64,000 nucleotides of DNA from Bradyrhizobium nanningense (GTDB taxonomy: Bacteria > Pseudomonadota > Alphaproteobacteria > Rhizobiales > Xanthobacteraceae), in the NCBI RefSeq assembly GCF_004114535.1, contig NZ_LBJC01000015.1, positions 101,095 through 165,094 of the forward strand, in the 5' to 3' direction. Below, in pieces: positions 54,337 through 63,941 of the stretch (position 1 is the first letter of the stretch; every line of letters starts with the position of its first letter). A program made the position numbers and the translations under genes. The notes beneath the pieces were generated by a model. The model saw only the letters and a program-made list of their open reading frames with translations, was not told where the DNA came from and made no database searches.

Positions 54337-55233
54337 ATGCTATCAAACGTCCCGATATCGGCGATTCGCGCCTTTGAAGCCGCCGCCCGCACCGGATCGT
54401 TTCGCGATGCGGCGAATGAGCTTCACCTGACACCGAGTGCGGTCAGTCATGCCATCCGCAAGCTGGAGGACACGCTTCGGACCATTTTGTTCGAGCGCAG
54501 TGCGCGATCCGTGCGGCTCACGCCAGCCGGCGAGAATCTGATGCGCCACACGGGAGCGGCATTCGATCAGCTCCGCCGCGGCCTTGAAGAAGTTGCTGCG
54601 CGCGGACCGCAATTGGTGCGCGTCCACTCAGCCCCGAGCTTTGCCGCGCAATGGCTGGCACCACGGCTTGCACAGTTTCTCGCTGCTTATCCGAAGCTCG
54701 AAGTCCGCCTGGCTGCAAACACGGACTACGCGCGCTTCAGCAATGACGACTTTGATATCGACATCGTCTACGGTCCGCCGCGTGCTGAGGGTGTCGAGAT
54801 TATTCCTCTGCCGGAGGAGACGGTCACCCCCCTCTGCTCCCCCGCTCTCGCGAAGTCGATAAGAAGACCGGCCGATCTCATGGAGCAGACGCTCATCCGC
54901 TCGGATGTCAAGCAGGTTCAATGGCACCAATGGTTCACGGCGAACGGATTGGAAGCCCCTGCGCTCCACGGCATGAGGTTCGATCGCAGCTTTCTCGCGA
55001 TCGCGACAGCCGCGGAGGGTTTGGGAGTAGCGCTGGAATCGACGCTTCTAGCGGAACGCGAGTTGGCGAGCGGGCGATTGGTGGCTCCATTGGCAGGGCG
55101 CGCAAACGATATCAGCTACGTCGGCCACCGCCTAATCTACCCGCGCGCAGGCCGGCAAAGATCGGCGGTACGAGCTTTTGCAGATTGGGTTGTGGCACAA
55201 CTCGGTGGTGGAGACGTTCGCTCCTCGCGGTGA
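54337..55233 (+). CDS. LysR-family regulator (GcvA-like)
   Basis: 298 residues. HTH in residues 6-63 (AIRAFEAAARTGSFRDAANE; LHLTPSAVSHAIRKLE), then a periplasmic-binding-like sensor domain beginning near residue 90 with VRVHSAPSFAAQWLAPRL, as in GcvA-type LysR proteins. Divergent from the SDR/transketolase/TRAP operon across 110 bases, so it most likely controls that operon in response to its substrate or an intermediate. Confidence 0.9.
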   Translation: MLSNVPISAIRAFEAAARTGSFRDAANELHLTPSAVSHAIRKLEDTLRTILFERSARSVRLTPAGENLMRHTGAAFDQLRRGLEEVAARGPQLVRVHSAPSFAAQWLAPRLAQFLAAYPKLEVRLAANTDYARFSNDDFDIDIVYGPPRAEGVEIIPLPEETVTPLCSPALAKSIRRPADLMEQTLIRSDVKQVQWHQWFTANGLEAPALHGMRFDRSFLAIATAAEGLGVALESTLLAERELASGRLVAPLAGRANDISYVGHRLIYPRAGRQRSAVRAFADWVVAQLGGGDVRSSR

Positions 55234-55351
55234 GCGCAGCTCTGTCGCAATACCATACCCAAACAAGTCCAGAGCCTGCTCCATCCATCCGGCTCTTAGT
55301 GGCAGGAATGTGGTACCAAGGCTGCATCGGATCTAATTGCCTGAAAAGAAG

Positions 55352-55372
55352 CGAGGGCCAGAGAGGCCCTCG
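55352..55372 (-). terminator. Rho-independent terminator of the BMP/mmsA operon
   Basis: CGAGGGCC, five-base loop, GGCCCTCG, followed on the minus strand by CTTCTTTTC. It lies about 45 bases past the stop of the mmsA-like gene, so it likely ends the long minus-strand operon. Confidence 0.6.
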
Positions 55373-55417
55373 TAGTCAGGGAGGAAGCGGCAATCCAAAG
55401 ACTCGATGGCATTTCTC

Positions 55418-56915
55418 CTACGACATTGTCGGCATGACGAATTCGGCACCGGCTCGTATTCCGGTTGGCCAGCGGCTGGTGACCGTCTTCATTCGCGTAT
55501 TGAAGCGAATGCCCTCCGGACCGTGCATGTGGTGGTCGCCGAAAATCGAGGCCTTCCACCCACCGAACGAGTGAAAGGCCATCGGCACCGGAATTGGAAC
55601 GTTGATGCCGACCATTCCGACTTTGATCTGATGGGCGAATTCGCGCGCGGCATCGCCATCACGTGTGAAGATCGAGGTGCCATTGCCGAATTCGTGTTCA
55701 TTGATCAGGCGCGCCGCCGTCGCGTAGTCCGGCGCTCGAACCACCGACAGCACAGGTCCGAAGATCTCTTCCTTGTAGATCTTCATGTTCGGTTTGACAT
55801 GGTCGAACAGGGTTCCGCCCACGAAGAAACCATTCTCGTAGCCCTGCATCCTGAACTTGCGTCCGTCGACCAGCAACTTTGCGCCCTCGGCGACGCCGGC
55901 ATCGATATAGCTCCGGACCTTCTCTAGGTGCTGTTGCGTCACGAGAGGCCCCATCTCTGCCTCGCGGTCGGTACCCGGTCCGACCTTCAGGCCTCGGACC
56001 TTGGGTTCGAGCGCAGAGATCAGCTTAGCCGCCGTCCCCTCGCCGACCGGCACGGCAACCGAGATCGCCATGCAGCGTTCGCCGGCGGAGCCGTAGGCGG
56101 CGCCCATCAACGCATCGACCGCCTGATCCATGTCGGCATCTGGCATCACGATCATGTGGTTCTTGGCTCCACCGAGCGCTTGGCAGCGTTTCCCGTTATT
56201 CGCGGCGGTCGAATAAATGTATTGCGCGATCGGTGTGGAGCCCACGAAGCTGATCGCCGAAGTATCCGGGTGATGCAGCAGCGCATCGACAGCTTCCTTG
56301 TCGCCTTGCACCACGTTGAACACACCGTCCGGCAGACCGGCTTCCTTCAGCCACTCCGCCATGATGAGCGACGCCGACGGGTCGCGCTCAGATGGCTTCA
56401 AAATGAACGCATTGCCGCAGGCGAGAGCGACCGGGAACATCCACATCGGAACCATGACCGGGAAATTGAAGGGCGTGATTCCGGCGACCACGCCGAGCGG
56501 CTGGCGCGTAGAATAGCTGTCGACGGGTACCGACATTCTCGGTGAGTTCGCCCTTGAGGAGCTGCGGAGCGGCCGTGGCAAACTCGACCACCTCCATTCC
56601 GCGCTGAACTTCGCCCAGAGCGTCGGAGTGAACCTTGCCGTGCTCGGAGACGATCACGTCGGCAAGCTGACCTGCGCGATCCTCGAGGATCCGCAGAAAG
56701 CGATTGAGGACGCGTGCACGCCTGAGAGACGTCGTGTCGGCCCAACCCTGTGCCGCCCTGTTCGCGGCAGATACCGCGTCCGCCACCACGGCCGCGTTGG
56801 CGGCCACAACACGGCCCGTCTGCTCGCCCGTTGCCGGGTTGAAGACCGGCGAGCTTCGTTCGGTGCTACCCGGGACCTGCTTGCCATCGATGAAATGATT
56901 GATCTGCGTGACCAC
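55418..56915 (-). pseudogene. mmsA: Methylmalonate-semialdehyde dehydrogenase (mmsA-like), frameshifted
   Basis: The gene reads from a GTG at 56915 (AAGGAGA upstream) as INHFIDGKQVPGSTERSSPV ... [12 protein letters not shown], then the frame must change near 56525 to continue as [42 protein letters not shown], the active-site [11 protein letters not shown], and [11 protein letters not shown] to the end at 55418. Together these give a full-length CoA-acylating aldehyde dehydrogenase of about 495 residues with its catalytic Cys. One extra base or two missing bases at the joint break it. The enzyme would turn (methyl)malonate semialdehyde into propionyl- or acetyl-CoA. Either a recent mutation or a sequencing error; everything outside the joint looks intact. 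Confidence 0.8.
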
Positions 56916-56956
56916 GAACGTCTCCTTCTAGATTCTGATCCGACGCGCACCTCGAG

Positions 56957-58471
56957 TCAGGCCGCTTTCATTCCCGCCATGTATTTGCCGATCACGCGCT
57001 TGTCGGCGCCCTCGGCTGACACTTCATGGACGATGCGACCCGCGCTCATGACGAGGACCCTGTCGACCAAGCCAAGCAACTCGTCCAGATCCTCCGAGAT
57101 GAGCAGCACTGCGGCTCCGCCGTTCCGTGCCTCGACGATCCGGCGGTACGTTTCTTCGCACGCGACGAAATCAAGGCCGAACGTCGGATTTGACGCGACC
57201 AGCAATCGAACGTCTTGCGTGAGCTCCCGCGCCAGCACGGCGCGCTGCACGTTGCCGCCGGACAGCGTGCTCATGCTTGCGGTCAGGCTAGGCGCCTTGA
57301 CACGAAATTGTGCGACCAGCCTCTCGGCCTGCTCTGCGAGCGCGCCGTAGTTCATTGCGATACCACGGCAGAGCGGCACCCGATCGAAATTACGCAGGGC
57401 AAGGTTCTCGGCCAGCGACATTCGATCGATGCAGGCGTTCTTCAGGGGCTCTTGCGGCAGTCCATAGACGCCGAGGCGAGCGATTTCCAGTCGCGTACCG
57501 TTGAACGATGAGCCGGAGACAGCAATCGTACCGCTGCGATCCCGCTGCCCCATCAGGGCCTCGACCAACTCCAACTGTCCATTTCCGGATACCCCGGCAA
57601 TCCCGACGATCTCGCCTGCCCGCACCTCGAGCGAGAGATCTTTCACGGCGGGAAGGCCATTGTCGCCGTTCACGCGGAGGTCGCTGATGGAGAGGATAAT
57701 ATCGGACTTCGGCGGTGATTTCGGTGCGTGCTGCACGATCTTGCTGACGGGCTCTCCGATCATAGCTTCCGCAAGAGCGTCATCCGTCAAATCGGCGACG
57801 GCGCCCGTCCGCACCGACGCGCCTCGACGCAACACCGTCACGTCGTCGGCGAATCGGCGCACTTCATGGAACTTGTGGCTGATCAGGATAGCGCTGAGTT
57901 CGCCCGCCCGTGTCAGGCTGCGAACATGGCCGAGCACTTCATCGGCTTCTGCGGGCGTCAGCACCGAAGTCGGTTCGTCCAGGATGAGGAGCTTGCGCCC
58001 GAGATAGAGCTGCTTGACGATCTCCGCCTTCTGCTTCTCGCCCGCAGAGAGCTGCGAGACGCGCACGTCGAGCGGCACGTGAAACGGAAGCTTTTTGGTG
58101 ACTTCTGCCAGCCGCCTCAGCTCGCTTTGCCAGTTGATATAGGCCGGCAATCTCGCACCGCTGACGACGAGATTTTGCGCCACCGTCATCGACGGCACGA
58201 GAGTGAAATGCTGATACACCATGCCGATGCCGAGCGCATCGGCATCCTTCGGCGAGTTCAGCCGATGCTCGCGCCCATCCACCTGGATGTGACCCTCGTC
58301 CGGATGGTAAAAGCCCACGAGGCATTTGACCAACGTGCTCTTGCCGGCGCCGTTCTCCCCGAGCAGCGCGTGGACGGTGCCCGAGCGGATCAGCAGCGAT
58401 ACGTTGTTCAGAGCGAGGTTTGCCCCGAAACGCTTCGTCATGTTCTTGAGCTCGACTTGAGGAACGCTCAT
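56957..58471 (-). CDS. BMP-type (nucleoside/sugar) ABC importer, double ATP-binding protein
   Basis: 504 residues containing two ABC domains, as in RbsA/YufO-type ATPases. First half: GENGAGKST, LSAGEKQKAEIVKQL, LILDEPTSVLTPAE. Second half: GVSGNGQLELVEAL replaces a canonical Walker A, LSGGNVQRAVLAREL, VASNPTFGLD; the degenerate second P-loop is normal for this family. The ATG at 58471 has GGAGGAT upstream. Works with the two permeases and BMP-type binding protein encoded before it. Confidence 0.9.
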   Translation of the reverse strand: MSVPQVELKNMTKRFGANLALNNVSLLIRSGTVHALLGENGAGKSTLVKCLVGFYHPDEGHIQVDGREHRLNSPKDADALGIGMVYQHFTLVPSMTVAQNLVVSGARLPAYINWQSELRRLAEVTKKLPFHVPLDVRVSQLSAGEKQKAEIVKQLYLGRKLLILDEPTSVLTPAEADEVLGHVRSLTRAGELSAILISHKFHEVRRFADDVTVLRRGASVRTGAVADLTDDALAEAMIGEPVSKIVQHAPKSPPKSDIILSISDLRVNGDNGLPAVKDLSLEVRAGEIVGIAGVSGNGQLELVEALMGQRDRSGTIAVSGSSFNGTRLEIARLGVYGLPQEPLKNACIDRMSLAENLALRNFDRVPLCRGIAMNYGALAEQAERLVAQFRVKAPSLTASMSTLSGGNVQRAVLARELTQDVRLLVASNPTFGLDFVACEETYRRIVEARNGGAAVLLISEDLDELLGLVDRVLVMSAGRIVHEVSAEGADKRVIGKYMAGMKAA

Positions 58472-58511
58472 CGGACTATCCTCCGAGGATGAATTCTCGT
58501 CACGGCGCTTC

Positions 58512-59438
58512 TCACCGGTGCAGCTTGAGCTCGCCCGGCGCATCGGCGAACGGAGCAGCCCGCGATGTGGACGCAACCATGATTGCAAGGGTCAGAATGT
58601 AGGGAGCCGCATTGAACAGGTAGTAGTAGCCGGTCACACCGATGCCCTGGAGCGCAGGACCGAGAGCCCCCGCCCCGCCGAACAGCAGCGATGCGCCCAG
58701 GGCGTTGACCGAACGCCAGCGGGCAAAGATGACGAGCGCGACAGCCATGATGCCTTGACCACTCGACAGGCCTTCACTCCAGCTCCCCGGATACGAAAGC
58801 GACAGGAAGCTGCCGCCGATGCCGGCGAGAAAGCCGCCCGCCATGGTTGCTATGATGCGCACCCGCAATACAGGAAACCCAAGCGCGCGTGCCGCATCCT
58901 CGCTATCTCCCACGGTGCGCAGCATCAGCCCCCAGCCGGTCCTGTTCAGGAAGACGTAGACCGCAAAAGCTAATGCAATTCCGACGAAGAACAGTGCGTT
59001 GACATCCAGCGCAGCTCGCACCTGCGGTACGCTTGACCAGAATCCGAGCGCGATCGAGGGAAGCGGCGGCGCCTTGGGCTCGATCAAGGGTTTGCCCAGG
59101 AAGAACGCGAGCCCCGTACCCAGCACGATCAGGCTGATGCCGATCGCGGTGTCGTTGACGCGCTTCACACTGCACAGCAGGCCATGCAGGAACCCAAAGG
59201 CCATTCCGGCGAGTCCCGCGGAAAGCACGCCGAGCCAGGGCGAGCCGGAGAGGTAGGAGATCGCGTATCCCGCCATGGCACCGAGCATTAGCGTACCTTC
59301 GAGGCCTAGATTGATACGCCCCGATTTCTCGGTAATCAGCTCGCCGATGCTCACGAAAATGAAGGGCGTCGACACACGGATCGCCCCACCCAGGATCGCA
59401 AGCGGCAGCGCAAGCCAGCCGATTGATGTAGGGTCCAT
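58512..59438 (-). CDS. BMP-type ABC importer permease (YufQ-like)
   Basis: 308 residues, about eight membrane segments, with STPFIFVSIGELITEKSGRI near the start and NLGLEGTLMLGAMAGY, typical of the nucleoside/simple-sugar permease family. Three bases after the stop of the first permease, with GGAGG upstream of the ATG. Confidence 0.9.
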   Translation of the reverse strand: MDPTSIGWLALPLAILGGAIRVSTPFIFVSIGELITEKSGRINLGLEGTLMLGAMAGYAISYLSGSPWLGVLSAGLAGMAFGFLHGLLCSVKRVNDTAIGISLIVLGTGLAFFLGKPLIEPKAPPLPSIALGFWSSVPQVRAALDVNALFFVGIALAFAVYVFLNRTGWGLMLRTVGDSEDAARALGFPVLRVRIIATMAGGFLAGIGGSFLSLSYPGSWSEGLSSGQGIMAVALVIFARWRSVNALGASLLFGGAGALGPALQGIGVTGYYYLFNAAPYILTLAIMVASTSRAAPFADAPGELKLHR

Positions 59439-59441
59439 TTC

Positions 59442-60518
59442 TTACCTCCGTGTCGTTTCTCGGAGTTGTTGCGCGATTGCATCCGCGACGAGGACGCAGA
59501 CGAAGATCAGCCCCTGAAACACCAGCATTGTCGCATCCGGAAGTCCGAGGCGCCGTTGCAGCAAACTGGCGCTCGCCTGCATGCCGCCGATCAACAGCGC
59601 GACGGCGACAATCGCAAGCGGCTGGTGCCGCGCCAGAAAGGCGACGAGGATTCCGCTGTAGCCATAGCCGACGATGAGCGAGGAGTTGGCCGTCCCTTGC
59701 ACTGCCGCCACCTCGATCGCGCCGGCAATGCCCGCCATGCCGCCTGCCACGACCGAGGCGCCGAGGATCCAGCGATTCACGGCAAGCCCGATCATCCTCG
59801 CGACCCGGGCACTTCCGCCAACCACTCGCAGCGCAAACCCCCAGCGGGTGTAGCGGAGCACGACATGTGCGGCGATCGCCAGCAATAGACTGACGGCAAG
59901 GCCGGCGTGAACGCCCACACCTGGCAGCGTCGGCAGCATGTGGGAGGGATCGATAGGGTGGGTCGACGGCTTGTCGAGACTTGCCGGATCGCGCAACATG
60001 CCTTCGGTCAGGTGGTGGAAGACGGCGATTCCGATATAGGACAGCAGCAGGCTCGAGATCGTTTCGTTGACGCCGCGATATTGGCGGAGCACACCTGCCA
60101 GACCGAACCAGAGCCCTCCGATCAAGGCGCCGGCCAGCAACATCAGGAGTTGCATGGGAAGCGCGTGCACTCCCGCGAACGGCAACGTCACAACGGCACC
60201 CGCGAGCCCGCCGAGCACCAAGGCCCCCTCGCCGCCGATAATCACCAGCCCCGCTTGCGCGGGGATCGCAACGGCGAGGCCCACGAGGACCAAAGGAGCT
60301 GCGCGTGACAAGGTATCCTGCCAGGCGAAGCTGCTACCGAAGCCGCCCTGGACGATCAGACCGAACACCGTGGCGGGGTTCTGTCCGGACAAGGCCACGA
60401 AGGCCGCAAAGACGGCGGAGGCGAGCAGCACCGCCAGGACAGGCAAGGCCACACTCAGTTGAGCTGCGGTTACCAGCGGCTTCGAAGGCACGGGTTCGAT
60501 TCCGGAGATCGAAGACAA
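59442..60518 (-). CDS. BMP-type ABC importer permease (YufP-like)
   Basis: 358 residues with GLAVAIPAQAGLVIIGGEGA, GLAGVLRQYRGVNETISSLL and about nine membrane segments. It starts at a TTG with AGGAGG five bases upstream, nine bases after the binding-protein stop; no better start exists. First of the two permeases. Confidence 0.9.
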   Translation of the reverse strand: MSSISGIEPVPSKPLVTAAQLSVALPVLAVLLASAVFAAFVALSGQNPATVFGLIVQGGFGSSFAWQDTLSRAAPLVLVGLAVAIPAQAGLVIIGGEGALVLGGLAGAVVTLPFAGVHALPMQLLMLLAGALIGGLWFGLAGVLRQYRGVNETISSLLLSYIGIAVFHHLTEGMLRDPASLDKPSTHPIDPSHMLPTLPGVGVHAGLAVSLLLAIAAHVVLRYTRWGFALRVVGGSARVARMIGLAVNRWILGASVVAGGMAGIAGAIEVAAVQGTANSSLIVGYGYSGILVAFLARHQPLAIVAVALLIGGMQASASLLQRRLGLPDATMLVFQGLIFVCVLVADAIAQQLRETTRR

Positions 60519-60527
60519 GAGCGCCTC

Positions 60528-61640
60528 CTAGACTTGGCCGATGATGCCTTCGACGAGATAATTGATGCCGTCGAGCGCACGGTCGTTGCTGCTCTGCATG
60601 ATTCCGGCTGGGATGACGACGTTGCCCTTGTTGTCCTTGAGCGGTCCGCTGTAGATAACGCGCGTACCGCCGATGAGGTCTGCCCGTGCCGTCTCGGCCG
60701 CTGCGCGCGCCTCAGGCGTAACGAGTTTTCCAAACGGACTGTTCTTGACGAAATGATCGCCAAGGCCGGCACGGAGATAGTGCTCGGGCTTCTTGCCGCC
60801 ACGCACGCTTCCGGCATAGACAAGATAGGGCGTGATCCAGTTCCACTCGGCTCCGGTGAGATAGCCGTTGGGAGCCACATCGGCCTGACTCGAGTGGTAG
60901 CCGCATGACATGACACCGCGCTTCTCCGCCGTCTCGATCACGACCTTCGGGCTATCGACCTGGGCGGCGATGACGTCGGCCCCTTGGTCGACCAACGTGT
61001 TCGTCGCTTCCGCCTCGCGCACAGGAAGCACCCAGTCGCCCGTGAAGATGACCTGCACCTGAATGGTCGGATCGACCGAGCGTGCGCCAAGCGCGAACGC
61101 GTTGATGCTGCGCAGAAGATTTGGCGTCGGCTTCGCAGCGACGAGGCCGAGCTTCTTGCTCTTCGTCATGTGGCCAGCGACGATTCCCGAAATGTACTGG
61201 GCCTCGAAGATATAGGCGTAGAACGTGCCGATGTTCTCGGGCATGCCCGCCGTCCACACGCCGCCGGTGTGAGCGAAGGTGACATCCGGATACTTGGCCG
61301 CCATCTCCAAGACGTGCGGCTTGAAGTAACCAAAGGACGTCGCCAGGATGAGTTGAGCGCCATCTTGACGGATCATGCCTTCCATGCTGCGCTGGGCCGC
61401 GATCGTTTCCGGAACGCGCTCCTCCTCCACCACCTTGATGCCGGTTTGTTTCTTGAGCGCCGCGGCGGCCTGCGCGTGGGACTGGTTGAAGCCGTAATCC
61501 TGCTTGGAGCCGGAGTAGAGAACTCCGACGGTGAGCGGCGTCTCCGCACGGGCAACGGTACTCTTGAGAACGAATGGTGCGGAGCCGGCAGCGGCCAGCA
61601 TCTGGAGCACCGAGCGACGGTCGACAGGCTTCAAAGTCAT
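60528..61640 (-). CDS. BMP-family solute-binding protein
   Basis: 370 residues with a twin-arginine-like leader (DRRSVLQMLAAAGSAPFVL) and a Bmp/Med fold: LTVGVLYSGSKQDYGFNQSH at the mature N-terminus, ILATSFGYFKPHVLEMAAKY, YISGIVAGHMTKSKKLGLVA, VDQGADVIAAQVDSP. Members bind nucleosides, autoinducer or related ligands. First transporter gene of the operon, 32 bases after the DapA-like gene. Ligand not determinable. Confidence 0.9.
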   Translation of the reverse strand: MTLKPVDRRSVLQMLAAAGSAPFVLKSTVARAETPLTVGVLYSGSKQDYGFNQSHAQAAAALKKQTGIKVVEEERVPETIAAQRSMEGMIRQDGAQLILATSFGYFKPHVLEMAAKYPDVTFAHTGGVWTAGMPENIGTFYAYIFEAQYISGIVAGHMTKSKKLGLVAAKPTPNLLRSINAFALGARSVDPTIQVQVIFTGDWVLPVREAEATNTLVDQGADVIAAQVDSPKVVIETAEKRGVMSCGYHSSQADVAPNGYLTGAEWNWITPYLVYAGSVRGGKKPEHYLRAGLGDHFVKNSPFGKLVTPEARAAAETARADLIGGTRVIYSGPLKDNKGNVVIPAGIMQSSNDRALDGINYLVEGIIGQV

Positions 61641-61672
61641 GTTCCTCTCCGTTGAAGATTGCAATCAGCAGG

Positions 61673-62638
61673 TCACGACGAAATTCGTTCGGCAGCAGAC
61701 GGCAGGCCGGGCGCACCACATGCGATGAGATCGGCTTCCAGCTCCCGCCTTTCAGCAGCGGACAGCGGCGTGACTGGCGAGCGCACGGCGCCGCCGGAAA
61801 GGCCGATCAGATCGCACCAATGCTTGACCGCTGCGTTCGGCATGTGGCCGCGCTTCAGCGGGTCCATGATCCACTTGTTGAAGATGATCCGCTGCGGCGC
61901 GAGTGAAGCACAGATGCGTGCTGCTTCGTCCGTCCGGCCGGCCGCTAACAGAGCCACGTATTCCGCGATCGGGCGAAACTCGCCGCGTTGATAGAGGTAA
62001 GGCTCGGGGTCGGCATAGAGGATCGACTGGCCCTCGGCCTGCATGTTGGCGAAGAAGTTCTCTTCCAACGGGTCCGACACCAGCACGCCGTTTCGCGCGG
62101 CCTGGCGAAGCGCCGCGTTCTCGGCTGCATTGCCTGTCGTTTTCAGGAGCTTGAGATTTGGGAGCGAACATAGCTGCGTGAAAACGCCCGGATCCAATGG
62201 GCTGCCCGCGGCGGTTCGCGCGTTGAAGATGACGATCGGCATCTCCAAGCGGACACAGACGTGGTGTAGATACGCGAACTGCTGCGCGGGGGATCGCGGC
62301 CCCGAGGTTGGGACCATCAGCACGGCGTGGCTGACGCCAAGCCGACGCGCGTGCTCGCCGAGCTCGATGGTTTCTTCCACCGAGGGACCCGAGATCACCA
62401 CGGAAATCCCAAGGCGCCCGCCGGCCTCGTCTGCAATGACCTCGATGACACGCTTTCTCTCCTGCAGCGTGAGCGACCAGACTTCGCCGATCAACCCATT
62501 GCAGAACACGCCCGCCAATCCGGTTGCGATGTAGTGGCGGGCGTTCCGGCGGACTCCGGCCTCGTCGATGGCACCGGAGGCGTCAAACGGCGTGTGTATC
62601 GCCGCCCAGATTTCCGGGATCTTCCGCCCGATCGACAT
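61673..62638 (-). CDS. DapA-family (dihydrodipicolinate synthase-like) lyase with altered active site
   Basis: 321 residues with a DapA-type TIM barrel: PEIWAAIHTPFDASGAIDEA near the start, GVFCNGLIGEVWSLTLQERK, and the Schiff-base Lys segment LKLLKTTGNAAE. The usual GTTGE reads GLIGE and the catalytic Tyr of the YN.P motif is Phe (IVIFNART), so it is not a normal lysine-pathway synthase. Family members of this kind act as aldolases or dehydratases on 2-keto sugar acids or have lost aldolase chemistry. First gene of the operon, with AAGGGAG before the ATG, and divergent from the FadR-type regulator. Confidence 0.82.
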   Translation of the reverse strand: MSIGRKIPEIWAAIHTPFDASGAIDEAGVRRNARHYIATGLAGVFCNGLIGEVWSLTLQERKRVIEVIADEAGGRLGISVVISGPSVEETIELGEHARRLGVSHAVLMVPTSGPRSPAQQFAYLHHVCVRLEMPIVIFNARTAAGSPLDPGVFTQLCSLPNLKLLKTTGNAAENAALRQAARNGVLVSDPLEENFFANMQAEGQSILYADPEPYLYQRGEFRPIAEYVALLAAGRTDEAARICASLAPQRIIFNKWIMDPLKRGHMPNAAVKHWCDLIGLSGGAVRSPVTPLSAAERRELEADLIACGAPGLPSAAERISS

Positions 62639-62671
62639 GCTTGCTCCCTTTCATCCGACCGGTCTATTCTA

Positions 62672-62685
62672 TTTATCATGATAAA
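62672..62685. promoter_or_regulatory. 14-bp palindromic operator, probably for the FadR/GntR regulator
   Basis: TTTATCATGATAAA is a perfect palindrome lying 34 bases upstream of the dapA-like start and 129 bases before the regulator start, in an AT-rich island. FadR-subfamily proteins bind short AT-rich palindromes of this type, so it probably controls the whole minus-strand operon. Confidence 0.55.
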
Positions 62686-62813
62686 CCGGATTTGCACGAA
62701 TATGCCTATTATGGGAGAAGTGTCAATTGGGGAGTCGGTTCTTTGCCTGGCCCCGCGCCAGCTCGCCCCGGAGCCGACCCTGGAACCTATTGGCAGCTTT
62801 GGAGAATTCGGGA

Positions 62814-63626
62814 ATGGCGGTCGAACTGGAAAAATTGCCGCGGCCGGGGGGGCGGCTGAAAATTCAAAAACGGGCCGATCTCGTCACCGAAGAGATCAAG
62901 CAGCTGATCACCCAGAAGAACCTTTGTCCGGGCGACAAGCTTCCCATGGAGAAGGAGCTTCAGCGACTGTTTTCGGTCAGCAAGAGCACGATCCGCGAGG
63001 CTCTTAAGTCCCTCGAGGTGCAGGGACTGATCACCATCAGCACCGGCCCGACTGGCGGGGCGACGATCATGGAGGTCCCGCTCGAGCGCACGTTTCAGCT
63101 GTTGCAGAACTACCTGTTTTTCAAAGAAGTCAGCATGGAGGACATCTATGCGGCGCGGCGCCTGCTGGAGCCGGAACTAGCTGCCGGCTCGGTGCCATTT
63201 CTGTCGGACGAGCAGCTGGATGCGCTCGAGCAGAACATTGAAACGTGCCAGCCGGCCTCGCAGGAGCCCTCTCTTCTGGTTCGCCAACGGCAGGCGGATC
63301 TCGACTTTCACGACATCCTGGCTGCCGCAAACCCCAATCCTTTCCTGCGCTTCGCATGCGAGCTGATCAACGAGATGCTCCGTCGGCTGGTCGTCTTCAG
63401 CACCCAGACGCCTCCGGAGGAGCACACGAGATTCGGATGCGCCAACGTCAAGATTCATACCGAGATTGCCAAGGCCGCCCGCGCGCGCGACAGCGAGCGC
63501 GTGCGCGCGCTCATGAAGGCGCATATGGAGGAAGCTTCAGAATACGTAAAGCGGCTGGACGGGCGTCTCGATGGTCGACTGATCCTCGACTCGGAAATGG
63601 CGCCGCGCCCTCGACCGCTGTCCTGA
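62814..63626 (+). CDS. FadR/GntR-family regulator (FCD domain)
   Basis: 270 residues. N-terminal winged helix: LVTEEIKQLITQKNLCPGDK, LPMEKELQRLFSVSKSTIRE, ALKSLEVQGLITISTGPTGG (residues about 22-80). The FCD ligand domain follows with metal-binding-type residues in RLLEPELAAG, DLDFHDILAAANPN and HTEIAKAARARDSERVRALM. Chosen ATG 62814 has GGAG nine bases upstream; the frame is open further but without a better site. Divergent from the DapA/BMP/mmsA operon and likely its repressor, released by a sugar-acid-type ligand. Confidence 0.9.
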   Translation: MAVELEKLPRPGGRLKIQKRADLVTEEIKQLITQKNLCPGDKLPMEKELQRLFSVSKSTIREALKSLEVQGLITISTGPTGGATIMEVPLERTFQLLQNYLFFKEVSMEDIYAARRLLEPELAAGSVPFLSDEQLDALEQNIETCQPASQEPSLLVRQRQADLDFHDILAAANPNPFLRFACELINEMLRRLVVFSTQTPPEEHTRFGCANVKIHTEIAKAARARDSERVRALMKAHMEEASEYVKRLDGRLDGRLILDSEMAPRPRPLS

Positions 63627-63650
63627 TCAGCGTTCTACTTGCAGAAGGCG

Positions 63651-63684
63651 GTCAATTCAGCTCCCTCGTCAATTCAGCTCCCTC
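63651..63684. repeat. Perfect tandem duplication of a 17-bp unit
   Basis: GTCAATTCAGCTCCCTC occurs twice in direct succession just downstream of the FadR-type gene. Probably a small replication-slippage duplication. Confidence 0.8.
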
Positions 63685-63941
63685 TAAGCGAACCAGTTTC
63701 GCACAAAAAACAACCTGATTGAAATGCAACGAACGCGGGTGAAATAGTCCGACAAATAGTCGGGATGGTGATGGCCAATGACGTTTAAGGCTGCCATCCT
63801 CTGCTCTTCACGTCGCCGAAAGCGGCCTTTCGACTGCCCCGATCCTTCGATGGCCTTGCCCTTCCGCACAGCTTCGGCAGCATCGCAAAACACCCCAAGG
63901 CACGCAACGGGTCGTGTCCCAGGGAGTGGTGTAGCTGATTA

